A DNA stretch of 64,000 nt from Govania unica (GCF_027920805.1 NZ_JANWOI010000003.1:1-64000); one strand, 5' to 3'; positions 1-7,829 are shown, counted from the first letter of the stretch. The notes: generated by a model from the letters alone, not told the origin. Numbers and translations: made by a program.

Positions 1-77
1 CGAACTCGGACGTGAAACCCTGCCGCGCCGATGGTACTACCGCTTAAGCGTTGGAAGAGTAGGTCGTCGCCAGGCCT
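1..77 (+). rRNA. rrf: 5S ribosomal RNA, 3' part (5' end outside window)
   Basis: The first 77 bases match the 3' two thirds of a bacterial 5S rRNA: the loop with CGAACTCGGACGTGAAA near position 1, the CGCCGATGGTACT helix region, and the closing GTCGCCAGGCCT. The 5' end lies before the window. It is followed by a terminator and then tRNA-fMet, which is the usual end of an alphaproteobacterial rRNA operon. The exact 3' end is estimated from the family, not measured. Confidence 0.85.
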
Positions 78-114
78 AGAAAGAAGAGAAATTCTAAACC
101 TATCCACAAAGCCA

Positions 115-146
115 AAGAACAAGCGCCTCCAAAGGGCGCTTTCTTC
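115..146 (+). terminator. Rho-independent terminator after 5S rRNA
   Basis: A stem AAGCGCC (121-127) pairs with GGCGCTT (135-141), followed by a T-rich stretch. It lies 40 bases after the 5S end and before the tRNA. The T-run is broken by a C, so read-through into tRNA-fMet is possible. Confidence 0.6.
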
Positions 147-256
147 GTTTAAGAGGGTATACTTGTACCCAAGACACCAAGGGCCAGAGCAGCCCCCGTC
201 GCCAAGGCGACACTCAAACAGCTCCTGGCTGCCGCAAAGCCAGTAACAAGAATCAT

Positions 257-336
<80 letters not shown>

Positions 337-337
337 A

Positions 338-371
338 AAAAGCCGTCCAATCAATATGTTGGACGGCTTTT
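338..371 (+). terminator. Terminator behind tRNA-fMet, brought by the element
   Basis: AAAAGCCGTCCAA (338-350) pairs perfectly with TTGGACGGCTTTT (359-371). It lies just outside the shared 48-bp block, so it belongs to the element. The chromosomal terminator that used to follow this tRNA is at 9215-9245. Confidence 0.85.
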
Positions 372-626
372 GCTTGTCTGGGTTAGTCGAGCTGAATGAG
401 ATACGGAAGCGGGGCGGAAGCGTTGCAGCTAAGTGGCACTTGAGCCGTTTAGCCTCAAACTACAGTGTTCGAACGCTCTGAACCTTCCTACGAAGCGATT
501 CTCTTTTCGAGAGCTTGCGTTTTTTAGTGAGATATCTAAAGTTTAGAAATTAAAAGAATTTGCGCCACTTGCGCCACTTCCACTGTCAGACTGTATTGCC
601 GCGATAAATCAGAGGGCTGAGTTTAA
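372..626 (+). promoter_or_regulatory. Leader region of the cargo operon, with tandem 9-bp repeat
   Basis: No gene is seen in these 255 bases. The stretch 510-560 is AT-rich and probably holds the promoter of the three-gene operon, but I see no convincing -35/-10 pair. TGCGCCACT occurs twice in tandem at 561-569 and 570-578, between the AT-rich part and the start codon, where it could bind a regulator such as the HARE-HTH protein of the same element. That link is inference. Confidence 0.35.
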
Positions 627-1427
627 ATGACCGTACGTGGCCATTCACATTTAGAGATGCTTGTCGATCAACTGGAGATAGATACGGAAATTATACCTTT
701 CTCCCTACCGGACCCATTGGACGTTAGGTTGGACGTGGATGTAACTTATAGATTATTTGATCTACAGAAACTTGTACGATTCTACGGCCAACGATACTGG
801 GAGGAGGAAACGAGCGAATTCGGGAAAGTTCCCGGAAGGCTTGAGCTAGAGAATGTAGCTGCCCATACCTTCAACGTTGCGCGTTGCGTGCTTCTGCTTG
901 CGCCGCATTTCCCATGGCTCGACCGGGCGAAATCAGTTGAGCTAGCACTTGTGCATGACGAGCCTGAAATCGTCACTGGCGACAGGGATCCGGTAGGTAA
1001 GGATGGACAAGGGAACGATACACATGCCTTCAACCAAGCTCTCCGCCGCGACAAAGATTGCGAGGAGCGACGTGCTCTCGACGCCCTTGCTGCTACAATG
1101 CGGCATTCACTTCGCAGTCCCTATTTGAACATTTTTGATGAACTAATCGAAGCCTCCAGTGAAGAGGCTCAGTTTGTGAAGGCACTCGATAAGTTGCAAG
1201 CCCTCGTCTTCGTACGTCTTCGGAAGGGGGGGCGTATTACACCGGATCATGCGGCTTTCACTATAAGATATTCAAGGATAGGGGTTCATCGTTTCCCGCC
1301 GCTTCAGGAGCACTTTAAGATAGTGCTTCGGGATCTCCTCAATGACGTGGCTCAATCGCGGCCTGCAGAAGCTCTGTCATTTTATGACGAGGTGTTCGCC
1401 AAGCTTGAGAGCGCCGACCAACCATGA
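627..1427 (+). CDS. HD-domain hydrolase, YfbR/HDDC2-like 5'-deoxynucleotidase
   Basis: A 266-residue protein with an HD phosphohydrolase domain at about residues 40-235. The metal ligands fit the family: H80 in the AAHTF motif, H110-D111 in LVHDEPEIVTGD with E114 and D119, and D188 in FVKALDKLQAL. This motif set is closest to YfbR/HDDC2 enzymes, which remove phosphate from deoxynucleoside monophosphates; related HD enzymes destroy dNTPs. It is the first gene of an operon in which each stop overlaps the next start by ATGA (1424-1427, 1939-1942), so the three products are probably made together. The ATG at 627 has only a weak Shine-Dalgarno (GAGGG, spacing about 12); ATG 657 is an alternative. 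Substrate is not known. The N-terminal 40 residues are not part of the usual family. Confidence 0.8.
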   Translation: MTVRGHSHLEMLVDQLEIDTEIIPFSLPDPLDVRLDVDVTYRLFDLQKLVRFYGQRYWEEETSEFGKVPGRLELENVAAHTFNVARCVLLLAPHFPWLDRAKSVELALVHDEPEIVTGDRDPVGKDGQGNDTHAFNQALRRDKDCEERRALDALAATMRHSLRSPYLNIFDELIEASSEEAQFVKALDKLQALVFVRLRKGGRITPDHAAFTIRYSRIGVHRFPPLQEHFKIVLRDLLNDVAQSRPAEALSFYDEVFAKLESADQP

Positions 1428-1942
1428 GGGCAGGGGGGGCGAGGCGGTATGCATTGATAGGAAAATCGGGTGCGGGGAAGTCCACAGTGGCCGACCAGAT
1501 TAATCGGATCTATGGGATCCGACGGATATCGACAGGCATGATCTGCCGTCAGATCTCGATACTTCTATTCGGAAACGAAGATAAAGCGTCTACGCAGCGT
1601 ATAGACGACGCTCTGACCGGGATCGATCCTTCAATCTTCCTACGTGCGGCACTACGGGACATAAAGTCAAAGGAAGAAATCTGCGTGGATTCCCTCCGAT
1701 TTTCGGCAGACTATATGCTCGCGCGTGCTCAAGGCTTCAAGATCATCCGAGTGATAACGCCTGATGAGTTCAGAATGCGTCGTCTCGAAGCTAGAGGCCA
1801 GGTCTTTAACCCCGATGTTGACGGGAAGCACTGGTCCGAGAATGAGCTAGATGAAGTCTTGGCAGATTTCACGATCTGTAATGAGGGTACAAAAGATGAT
1901 ATTGAAACCGCAATCAGATCTATAGTCTCCACTGTCGCATGA
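1424..1942 (+). CDS. P-loop nucleotide kinase-like protein (dNMP kinase/adenylate kinase type)
   Basis: A 172-residue P-loop NTPase. Walker A is GKSGAGKST at 13-21. The motif RISTGMICRQ at about 34-43 sits where NMP kinases bind the monophosphate. CVDSLRF at about 87-93 fits the acceptor-binding and Walker B-like strand of dNMP kinases, and RMRRLEARG near 117-125 resembles the arginine-rich lid. This general layout is shared by T4-type deoxynucleoside monophosphate kinases, dephospho-CoA kinases and adenylate kinases; I cannot separate these by eye. It overlaps both neighbours by 4 bp and lies between an HD nucleotidase and a nucleosidase fusion, so a nucleotide or nucleotide-like signal is the likely substrate (inference). 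Confidence 0.7.
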   Translation: MRAGGARRYALIGKSGAGKSTVADQINRIYGIRRISTGMICRQISILLFGNEDKASTQRIDDALTGIDPSIFLRAALRDIKSKEEICVDSLRFSADYMLARAQGFKIIRVITPDEFRMRRLEARGQVFNPDVDGKHWSENELDEVLADFTICNEGTKDDIETAIRSIVSTVA

Positions 1943-3798
1943 GAAAGAATCTATTTCTCCATTTCCTGAACCGTGACACACGTGAAATTGTCAGGCTTTA
2001 CGAAATCCTCGGAAGTGACGGCCATGCACGCACGCTTCGTGAAGCGATGAACTCTTGTGCAATGCTATGTGAGGATTTTTGCGTCGCGCCTCCAGGTTTC
2101 GTGGTGGAGGACAAGTTCACGTTCGAACTGTTTGAGGTTCAGTCTGCCTACCTTGCGCAAGGATTAGTTCGTCTTCCCATGCGGGAGACAAACCTCATGG
2201 ATTTTGCTGAAAAGAAGCGGCACGAGTATTCATTCGCGCGTAACCGCTATTCAGGCCTTTTCGACGATACGCGAATGAACCTTCTCAGTTCGCATGGCGG
2301 CGCGCTGGTCCAACGAAAAGTCCAAATAGGGCCCGAGATCGTGGCCGGTTTTATGGGTGGCGTCGACACGCGATTGCCAGCATGGAAAGGCATGCGTGAT
2401 TCCGCGCCACGGGATGTTATCGAGAATATGCGTGCCGTTCCCGCGAGATTGGCTGACCTTGGGAAGGCACTAACGTGGTCAAGTATTGAGCCCAATCTTG
2501 TGCGGGCTACATTACCTTACCACCGGCAGATACGCGGCGCTCTACAATACACCTACTTCAAAGAATATTGTCGAGAATTTAGAGCTATCGTGCTCACTGA
2601 CATTCCATACGTTCCCGTGGAGTTCCATTTGCCGACAGACAACGCTGTGTACAACATGCGTAAGTTTCGTGCTTTTCTTGAAGTGATGAGTGCCGAGAAG
2701 CTTCTGCTCGCCTCCGCCGACACCATTATGAAGTTCCGCCGCCATCCGGGTTTCATTGAACTGATTGATGCATATAGTTGTTTGGCGATGTTCTTTAGTG
2801 ATACCAATTTTCGGTATCAGCTATCGCAATCTATTAAAAAGACACCCTTCGAATGGTCACGGATACCCGAAAGGTTCGACTTGGCTATATCTGATCCATC
2901 TGACGTCGAGATTATCGAAATCGCGAGTGCGTGTGGCGAACTCGCTGGGGTTCTAAGGGAGGATCACAATCTACCACGGCGGGGGCACGAAGAGTCGCCA
3001 AACACTGGGAAGGCCATTACTGTTCAGAAGGGTCGACAATTGAAGATCGTAATATTTGTAGCGCTTGAGGAAGAACTTGAAGTACTTGTCGCGCATTTCG
3101 AACTGAAAAGGGGTTCGGGAAAACCTGCGGCAACTGGGAAGATCGGTGATGTAGATGTCGAGGTGCTTTGCCCTAGAACAATGGGCCGGGTCGCCGCTGC
3201 GATCGAGGTCACCCGCTATCTTTCTAAAGGCAATCCACCTGATTTGCTTTTTTGCATAGGCCTCGCTGGTGGGTTCAAAGAGCGTAACATCGAGCAAGGT
3301 GCAATAATCTGCGTTGAGACAGTTGTGGATTTAGCGACCCGAAAGGTGACTGACGACGAGAATGGGGGGGCCAAGTCAAAGTTCCGTCGGCGAGACTTTG
3401 AGTGTACTAGGGCTGTCTACGAGGTTGCGAAATCTGAAGATTTTGACGAAGATGTTTGGTCTACGTATTCTAAGAACAATTTCGACTGGCCAAAGGGCAG
3501 AACTCCATCTCTTTGGGAAGGTAAGATCGCCAGCGCGGACGAAGTCGTTGCGAGTGATGACCATCGACAGAAGATGGTGGAGTCTGGAGACAGACTGTTA
3601 GGCATTGAGATGGAGGCTGGGGGAGTATGCGCTGCGGCGAGCGAATTCAATGTCCCAGTTTCGGTCCTCCGCGTCGTTTCCGATATGGCAGACCCCTCAA
3701 AAAACGACGATAATTGGCGTGCTGTGGGTATGAGGACGCTCGCTGAACTGCTGAAACGTCTGCCGTATGACCGCGTGATTGAATTGGCTAAGAAATAG
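1939..3798 (+). CDS. Unknown N-terminal domain fused to MTAN/PNP-type nucleosidase
   Basis: A 619-residue two-part protein. Residues about 1-350 match no family I recognise and have no membrane segment. Residues 368-605 form a nucleoside phosphorylase/nucleosidase (PNP_UDP) domain. Its motifs include VALEEELEVL at 374-383 (catalytic Glu region of MTA/SAH nucleosidase), a glycine-rich FCIGLAGGF at 438-446, GIEMEAG at 555-561 (the nucleoside-binding EMEA), and VVSDMAD at 579-585 with the catalytic Asp at 582. All key residues are present, so it is probably an active enzyme that cuts base from sugar. In several antiphage systems such domains act as effectors that destroy ATP or related nucleotides. 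Here it is the last gene of an overlapping operon on a mobile element, which suggests the same role: the N-terminal half as sensor, the C-terminal half as effector. Its end overlaps the convergent gene by 11 bp. Confidence 0.75.
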   Translation: MRKNLFLHFLNRDTREIVRLYEILGSDGHARTLREAMNSCAMLCEDFCVAPPGFVVEDKFTFELFEVQSAYLAQGLVRLPMRETNLMDFAEKKRHEYSFARNRYSGLFDDTRMNLLSSHGGALVQRKVQIGPEIVAGFMGGVDTRLPAWKGMRDSAPRDVIENMRAVPARLADLGKALTWSSIEPNLVRATLPYHRQIRGALQYTYFKEYCREFRAIVLTDIPYVPVEFHLPTDNAVYNMRKFRAFLEVMSAEKLLLASADTIMKFRRHPGFIELIDAYSCLAMFFSDTNFRYQLSQSIKKTPFEWSRIPERFDLAISDPSDVEIIEIASACGELAGVLREDHNLPRRGHEESPNTGKAITVQKGRQLKIVIFVALEEELEVLVAHFELKRGSGKPAATGKIGDVDVEVLCPRTMGRVAAAIEVTRYLSKGNPPDLLFCIGLAGGFKERNIEQGAIICVETVVDLATRKVTDDENGGAKSKFRRRDFECTRAVYEVAKSEDFDEDVWSTYSKNNFDWPKGRTPSLWEGKIASADEVVASDDHRQKMVESGDRLLGIEMEAGGVCAAASEFNVPVSVLRVVSDMADPSKNDDNWRAVGMRTLAELLKRLPYDRVIELAKK

Positions 3799-4693
3799 TC
3801 AGTTCTCCTACTGCGACGAGCTCGACATAGCGCGACGATATATACTCCAAAGTGGAAATGTCATTGATTTCAGCGGGGATCCGCATCCAACGTGGGGTGC
3901 GACCCGAAGGAAAGAGGTCAATGAATTCATCTGGGCTATCGCATTGGTACTGCACGAAAACAACCACGGAACTGTTCCGGTTCGGTGCATCAGCTATGCT
4001 TATGCAGTGAAAAGCCGCACTGGGCTTGCTGCTTGTGAGCTTGTGGATCTGGCGAATGGATGCGTTTGACTGCTCAGCTATCGTGCGTTTTGCGGCTAAA
4101 TTGATACCGTACGGCTCGTCGGAAAATAAATCTGCATCCTTTCCTTTAATAAAGCCAAGTAAACCGATTGAACGTCCACTGCCAAACTCAGACCCATCTA
4201 ATGCCGTCAAGGTCAACAATCCGTTGTTGGAGCTAATCATTACAAATAGCCGGAGATAAATCAGGTTGGCGTCGTTCTCAGCGACCCTCAGAGGCACCTC
4301 ACGACGGAACCAATGCGCGATAGATTCGAACTTCACTGGACCGGACCCGCACTGCATAGTGGGCTCTAGATCCTGCCGGTTAGCGCAGAGAACGTCGAAA
4401 TGTTTAAGTTGGTAGGCTCGTTGAGGTGCGACGTAAGTGCTATTGCTTCCACCAGCTTGGAGGCGAGACGCTAAAGCGAAGCGTCCGGGCGCAGTCCTAA
4501 CAAAGATCGATCCTCTACGGTTGCGTAGGATGTCCTCGCATAGACGTGCGTGAAGAGTTTTGTACTGAGTCTTTCCAAACAGATGATCAGGGACTATTTG
4601 AAGGCGATAGGCCGCATCAAGTATCTCGCGAGCCGTAAGTGGCTGCCGCGACTTGCTAAGGACGACGTGAGACATCTTCAGGTATGAGTTCAT
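3788..4693 (-). CDS. HARE-HTH domain protein with possible Nudix-like C-terminal half
   Basis: The reading frame is open from a GTG at 4762; I place the start at the ATG at 4693 because the recognisable domain begins right after it (301 residues). The N-terminal 75 residues fit the HARE-HTH fold (HB1/ASXL/restriction endonuclease HTH): a leading helix, then QPLTAREILDAA, KTLHARLCEDIL and a closing GRFAL wing. The family binds DNA or modified DNA and occurs in restriction systems and RNA polymerase delta. The C-terminal part contains GLLGFIKGKDADLF followed by YGINLAAKRTIAEQ, which resembles a worn Nudix box (GG...REx2EE) without its full set of acidic residues. It is convergent to, and overlaps by 11 bp, the nucleosidase gene. 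A regulator or DNA sensor of the cargo operon is the best guess. Confidence 0.55.
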   Translation of the reverse strand: MNSYLKMSHVVLSKSRQPLTAREILDAAYRLQIVPDHLFGKTQYKTLHARLCEDILRNRRGSIFVRTAPGRFALASRLQAGGSNSTYVAPQRAYQLKHFDVLCANRQDLEPTMQCGSGPVKFESIAHWFRREVPLRVAENDANLIYLRLFVMISSNNGLLTLTALDGSEFGSGRSIGLLGFIKGKDADLFSDEPYGINLAAKRTIAEQSNASIRQIHKLTSSKPSAAFHCISIADAPNRNSSVVVFVQYQCDSPDEFIDLFPSGRTPRWMRIPAEINDISTLEYISSRYVELVAVGELTIS

Positions 4694-4762
4694 CGGAGTC
4701 GTTACTCTAGCTTTCAGCTTCCCAGCAGCGCCAACGTTACCGATGAGCGCCAACTCTGTCAC

Positions 4763-5060
4763 TAGCGTGCTGCGCTTTTACGCAAAGTCACTATATTGGG
4801 GTGTCTCGGGGCCTCCACTGCCTCAAACGAATATCTCAGCTTTGACTTCTTTGTCAGCTAAATTGGGGAATGACACTTCACAAAAGAGCGGAATCTGAAG
4901 CGCTTACTGGACGTCGCTGGCGCTAGCGGCAGTGCGTAGATGGGGTAGACAATGGCGCATGGCTCGCTCCAGTTGCCTAAAGATAGAGTTTTCTGAACAC
5001 GTACACAAATACTAACTGCTGGATTGTACAGGTCATATTCTGCAATGTTTGAGGGCTGTA
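4763..5060. other. Non-coding stretch between cargo and replication genes
   Basis: About 300 bases (367 if the upstream gene starts at 4693) between two minus-strand genes. I see no convincing gene, RNA or strong hairpin. It should hold the promoter of the HARE-HTH gene on the minus strand. Confidence 0.4.
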
Positions 5061-6263
5061 TTATCTCAGTTGCCTATTTAGAAGATGCTTACGATATTTT
5101 CCGTGATCGAAGCGCTGATCTTCGACGAAGCGGAGGTTTTTGGCGATTTCGTTGAACTTTGTCTGAAAGGCTTCTCCCTCAGTTATTAGATAATTCTTCA
5201 TCGTGTCATGCATGATCTGGGACAGGTGCTTCATGGCGGTGTCTGGATCAAGCCCAAGTGAAACGGCAAGTCCCGTCGCGTGGGCAATCATGAGCTTGGT
5301 ATGGGTATCGATCTTCTGACTTCGCAGTACCTGTTTAAGCTGGCTGGGGAAAAGCCCGCAGCGATAGGGATCAAGTACGCTTCGCAGATTGTGCTGCACT
5401 TCTAACCAGAAGGGATGCAGTGTTTGCCGTGAGACATTACTGTCTTTTTGTTCGCTATCGAGATAGCGGATTTTCTCGGCAGCCATATGGAACACGTCGC
5501 CAATGGAATTTTCGATATCCTCGAAGGTAGATAGCTGCCATTGGTCCTTGAGGTGCTTCTTTCCGGCCCGGAACTCCACGCGGTAGACATCAAAGCTGCG
5601 GTCATTCGGGTCTATATCCCAGACATCGAACCAATAGAGTTTATTGCGCTTGATGGCTTCGCGGCGCTTGTCATAGATGATGACCTGCCGTCCCGGCATC
5701 TTGCCTATGGTGATGGACTCCACTTGCCGCCCACGGGAGCCAAAAGCAATCTGGCTATCTTCGCTTTTGTCGCCCAGGTAATTGCGTATCCCGGTGTGCG
5801 GATGAGCGAGCACGCGTTTGTAATCGAGCTCTAAGCCAGTCACTTTAAAGTCCATGGCAAAGTCGATGCGGTTGATACTGTGATCGGCCCAGCGTGCGCC
5901 CATGGCCTTGAGGTCGCGCCAGATCATGGCCTTCACGCCGTCCAAGCCATGGGTCAGTAGGCAGGCGGACCCAGCTGCAGCGAACAGGTTCCATTGACGG
6001 GGATCGGTACTGTGCTTGATCGACCAAACAAGGTCGGTTGGTCCGGCCTCCAGTCGATAGGCAAAGCCGCCGCGTTGTCCTGATGGGTGGACCTGGGCGT
6101 CATGCTTACCGGGGCCAATGAAGATTGCTTGCGCGGTTTGTGTCCGCTGCGCTTCCGTTCGGACGGTCTGAAGCTTATCCAAGTCCACGCGATCAAGTGC
6201 GCCCTGGATGGCGACATAGAGCGTGTCGAAGCCCGCATATAACAGTTCATAGTTTTCGCTCAT
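5061..6263 (-). CDS. Rep_trans/NicK-like replication initiator or relaxase
   Basis: A 400-residue protein with the pattern of the Rep_trans family (pT181-type rolling-circle initiators and the NicK relaxase of ICEBs1). SINRIDFAMDF at about 128-138 supplies the acidic metal-site strand, ITIGKMPGRQVIIYDKRREA at 185-204 the conserved I-Y-D-K block, and YRVEFRAG at 230-237 the R-x-E strand. Such proteins nick a specific origin through a tyrosine and allow rolling-circle replication of the excised circle or its mobilisation. The palindrome-rich region just upstream (6264-6764) is the natural candidate target. The ATG at 6263 is preceded by an AGGGGG-like sequence. It is the only replication gene of the element; no helicase is present. 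Confidence 0.7.
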   Translation of the reverse strand: MSENYELLYAGFDTLYVAIQGALDRVDLDKLQTVRTEAQRTQTAQAIFIGPGKHDAQVHPSGQRGGFAYRLEAGPTDLVWSIKHSTDPRQWNLFAAAGSACLLTHGLDGVKAMIWRDLKAMGARWADHSINRIDFAMDFKVTGLELDYKRVLAHPHTGIRNYLGDKSEDSQIAFGSRGRQVESITIGKMPGRQVIIYDKRREAIKRNKLYWFDVWDIDPNDRSFDVYRVEFRAGKKHLKDQWQLSTFEDIENSIGDVFHMAAEKIRYLDSEQKDSNVSRQTLHPFWLEVQHNLRSVLDPYRCGLFPSQLKQVLRSQKIDTHTKLMIAHATGLAVSLGLDPDTAMKHLSQIMHDTMKNYLITEGEAFQTKFNEIAKNLRFVEDQRFDHGKYRKHLLNRQLR

Positions 6264-6764
6264 TTAGGGGGTTCCTGTAATCATGGAGGGGGGTGTTACC
6301 AGGACCCCCCTCTTAAATTGCGATTTCGGTAGTTTGGAAGAGAGAGGGAAGGGCGCTCGCCGCTGGGCAGGGTTGCACCCCTTCGGGCTGCGCCCCTGTC
6401 CTTGCGGACCTAGCACCCGTGGTGCGGCGTCAAGATGCGCTCCGCCCACTCTCAGCCCCTGCGGGGCTTGCGAGCGGTTCCCCGCGAGCGATCTTGACGA
6501 CTGAGAGGGCGGAGTGCGGTGCGACAGCTGCAAGGGCGGCTGAGAGGTCCTTGCCTAATAGGAAATACCGAACGGGGGATATGCAGGCTGTTTTCTATTA
6601 GGCGCCTGATCCCTGAGAGACCCAACTTGGTCTGTAGGAACGCGTCTCATAGAAACGGAATTTGCGGTTCTATTAGAACGCAAATTTTGGTTTCTAGGAG
6701 GGCATCTATCGCTTCTATATAGAAACCGAATTTATGCTTCTAAGGTGCGAGTTCTATATAGAGC
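6264..6764. other. Palindrome-rich non-coding region, candidate origin and control region
   Basis: A 500-bp gap between the excisionase and initiator genes. Next to the initiator start is a perfect inverted repeat GAGGGGGGT / ACCCCCCTC (6286-6294 and 6304-6312). At the other side is a series of TTCTA/TAGAA elements: an almost perfect palindrome TTTGCGGTTCTA...TAGAACGCAAA at 6661-6684, TTCTATATAGAA at 6713-6724, TTCTATATAGAG at 6752-6763, and single half-sites near 6594, 6691 and 6738. The middle part is GC-rich and shows no credible gene. The repeats look like protein-binding sites, for example for the AlpA-like protein or the initiator, and the G-run hairpin could be a nick site or a translational control of rep. 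Confidence 0.5.
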
Positions 6765-7007
6765 TTAGCTGATATAGCGGCTGTCTGACGTTGATGAAAC
6801 AAGCCGGTCCTCAATCCATTGCTGCAAGTCATCGGGGCGGTAGCGTACCGAGCGGGCCGAGACTTTCACAAAGCGTGGCCCACCACCACGCACGCGCCAG
6901 TTTTGCAGGGCGCGGATTGTGAAGCCTAAGAGAATGGCGGCCTCTTTCTCATTTAAGAGGCGATGAGCCGGAAGATTGTCGTTGGCGGCTTGCAGTGACT
7001 GTTTCAT
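6765..7007 (-). CDS. AlpA-like HTH excisionase/regulator
   Basis: An 80-residue protein of the AlpA/MerR-like HTH_17 group: RLLNEKEAAILLGFTIRAL, then NWRVRGGGPRFVKVSARSVRYRPDDLQQWIEDR, the winged-helix pattern of excisionases that bend DNA for recombination and often also repress. The start at 7007 is chosen because GGGAGA lies 5-8 bases upstream; the frame is open 19 codons further. It lies between the initiator and the integrase operon. Confidence 0.8.
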   Translation of the reverse strand: MKQSLQAANDNLPAHRLLNEKEAAILLGFTIRALQNWRVRGGGPRFVKVSARSVRYRPDDLQQWIEDRLVSSTSDSRYIS

Positions 7008-7100
7008 GGGGTTCTCCCTTAAATTGTTTCTGGTGAACCCTATTAATAGCCAGATTACGCTCACTGTCGTGCAAGTTCGCTGAGAACAATTGGGGGGCTT

Positions 7101-7829
7101 TTACCCCTGTATTTTTCTCAGTTTGCGGAACTTGGTTCGCTGTTCCGCCACGGTCGAAGCGAGAGATGGGATCTCATGGGCGGCCAAGGGGCGCAGCAAA
7201 CTTTCGAGGAAGTCATAGGAGGCAGTGAGGCCCACGCCTTTTTCCACCTGGTGGGTCAGGGGGCGTCCGAGGTCCTGGGTCCAGAAATGGCAAAGGTGAG
7301 AAGTCCAGAACTTGAGCCCGATTTTGTTTTTGCGCCCGGCTTTAGGTTCGGGGAGGGCGGGGGCGGATTTATCGGCCAGGAGTTTAATGAGGCGGAGCCC
7401 TACGCGAGCTTGAGCATAGGTAACGAGCTCATAATCCGTTCCATGTTCACCTGGATAGGGGATTGCGGCTCCGATGGCGCAAAGCTCGCTATCGGGTGAG
7501 TCGATGTGGTTATAAAGTTGGTCTTCGGTCATCCGCAGCAGCCCGAGATGCTGTTTGTTCTCGTCAAGGCATTGGTCGAGCTCTTGGGCGAGCAGGGATA
7601 TCTTGCTTAGCAGCGCCTTCCGTTCCTTGATAGTAAGCTGAGTGGCCTGGGCCGCATTTGTATTGAGGTAATCCCGCGTGCTGATGTCGAGGGAATTTAA
7701 CAATCGGCGACGTAGCGTTTCAGGGATGTTGAAGCGGCTCATGACGACCTGAATATAATCATCGTCGTAAATCTCGAGTGTGCGTGGCTCTTGCAGGGGG
7801 AGTCCGTCAGGCCAACTGAGCTTGCTCAT
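7101..7829 (-). CDS. Unknown protein translationally coupled to the integrase
   Basis: A 242-residue soluble protein that I do not recognise. It has a central helical stretch (about residues 65-105, rich in Leu, Lys and Glu, with LSKISLLAQELDQCLDE) that may form a coiled coil, and no signal peptide or membrane segment. Its start codon overlaps the integrase stop by ATGA (7826-7829), so the two are made from one message. This points to a role in integration, excision or element control. Confidence 0.6.
   Translation of the reverse strand: MSKLSWPDGLPLQEPRTLEIYDDDYIQVVMSRFNIPETLRRRLLNSLDISTRDYLNTNAAQATQLTIKERKALLSKISLLAQELDQCLDENKQHLGLLRMTEDQLYNHIDSPDSELCAIGAAIPYPGEHGTDYELVTYAQARVGLRLIKLLADKSAPALPEPKAGRKNKIGLKFWTSHLCHFWTQDLGRPLTHQVEKGVGLTASYDFLESLLRPLAAHEIPSLASTVAEQRTKFRKLRKIQG

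Noticed and set aside
31-246. Open frame over the 5S rRNA end and its terminator
   Set aside because: It overlaps rRNA and a terminator hairpin, has a basic random composition and no start signal.
1939-3000. N-terminal half of the 619-residue protein as a ThyX or other thymidylate synthase domain
   Set aside because: Considered because of the nucleotide context, but the ThyX RHR motif and the ThyA active-site Cys pattern are both absent.
6283-6601. Short open frames in the non-coding region of the element
   Set aside because: They overlap the G-run hairpin, have Cys/Pro/Arg-rich shadow composition and no start signals.
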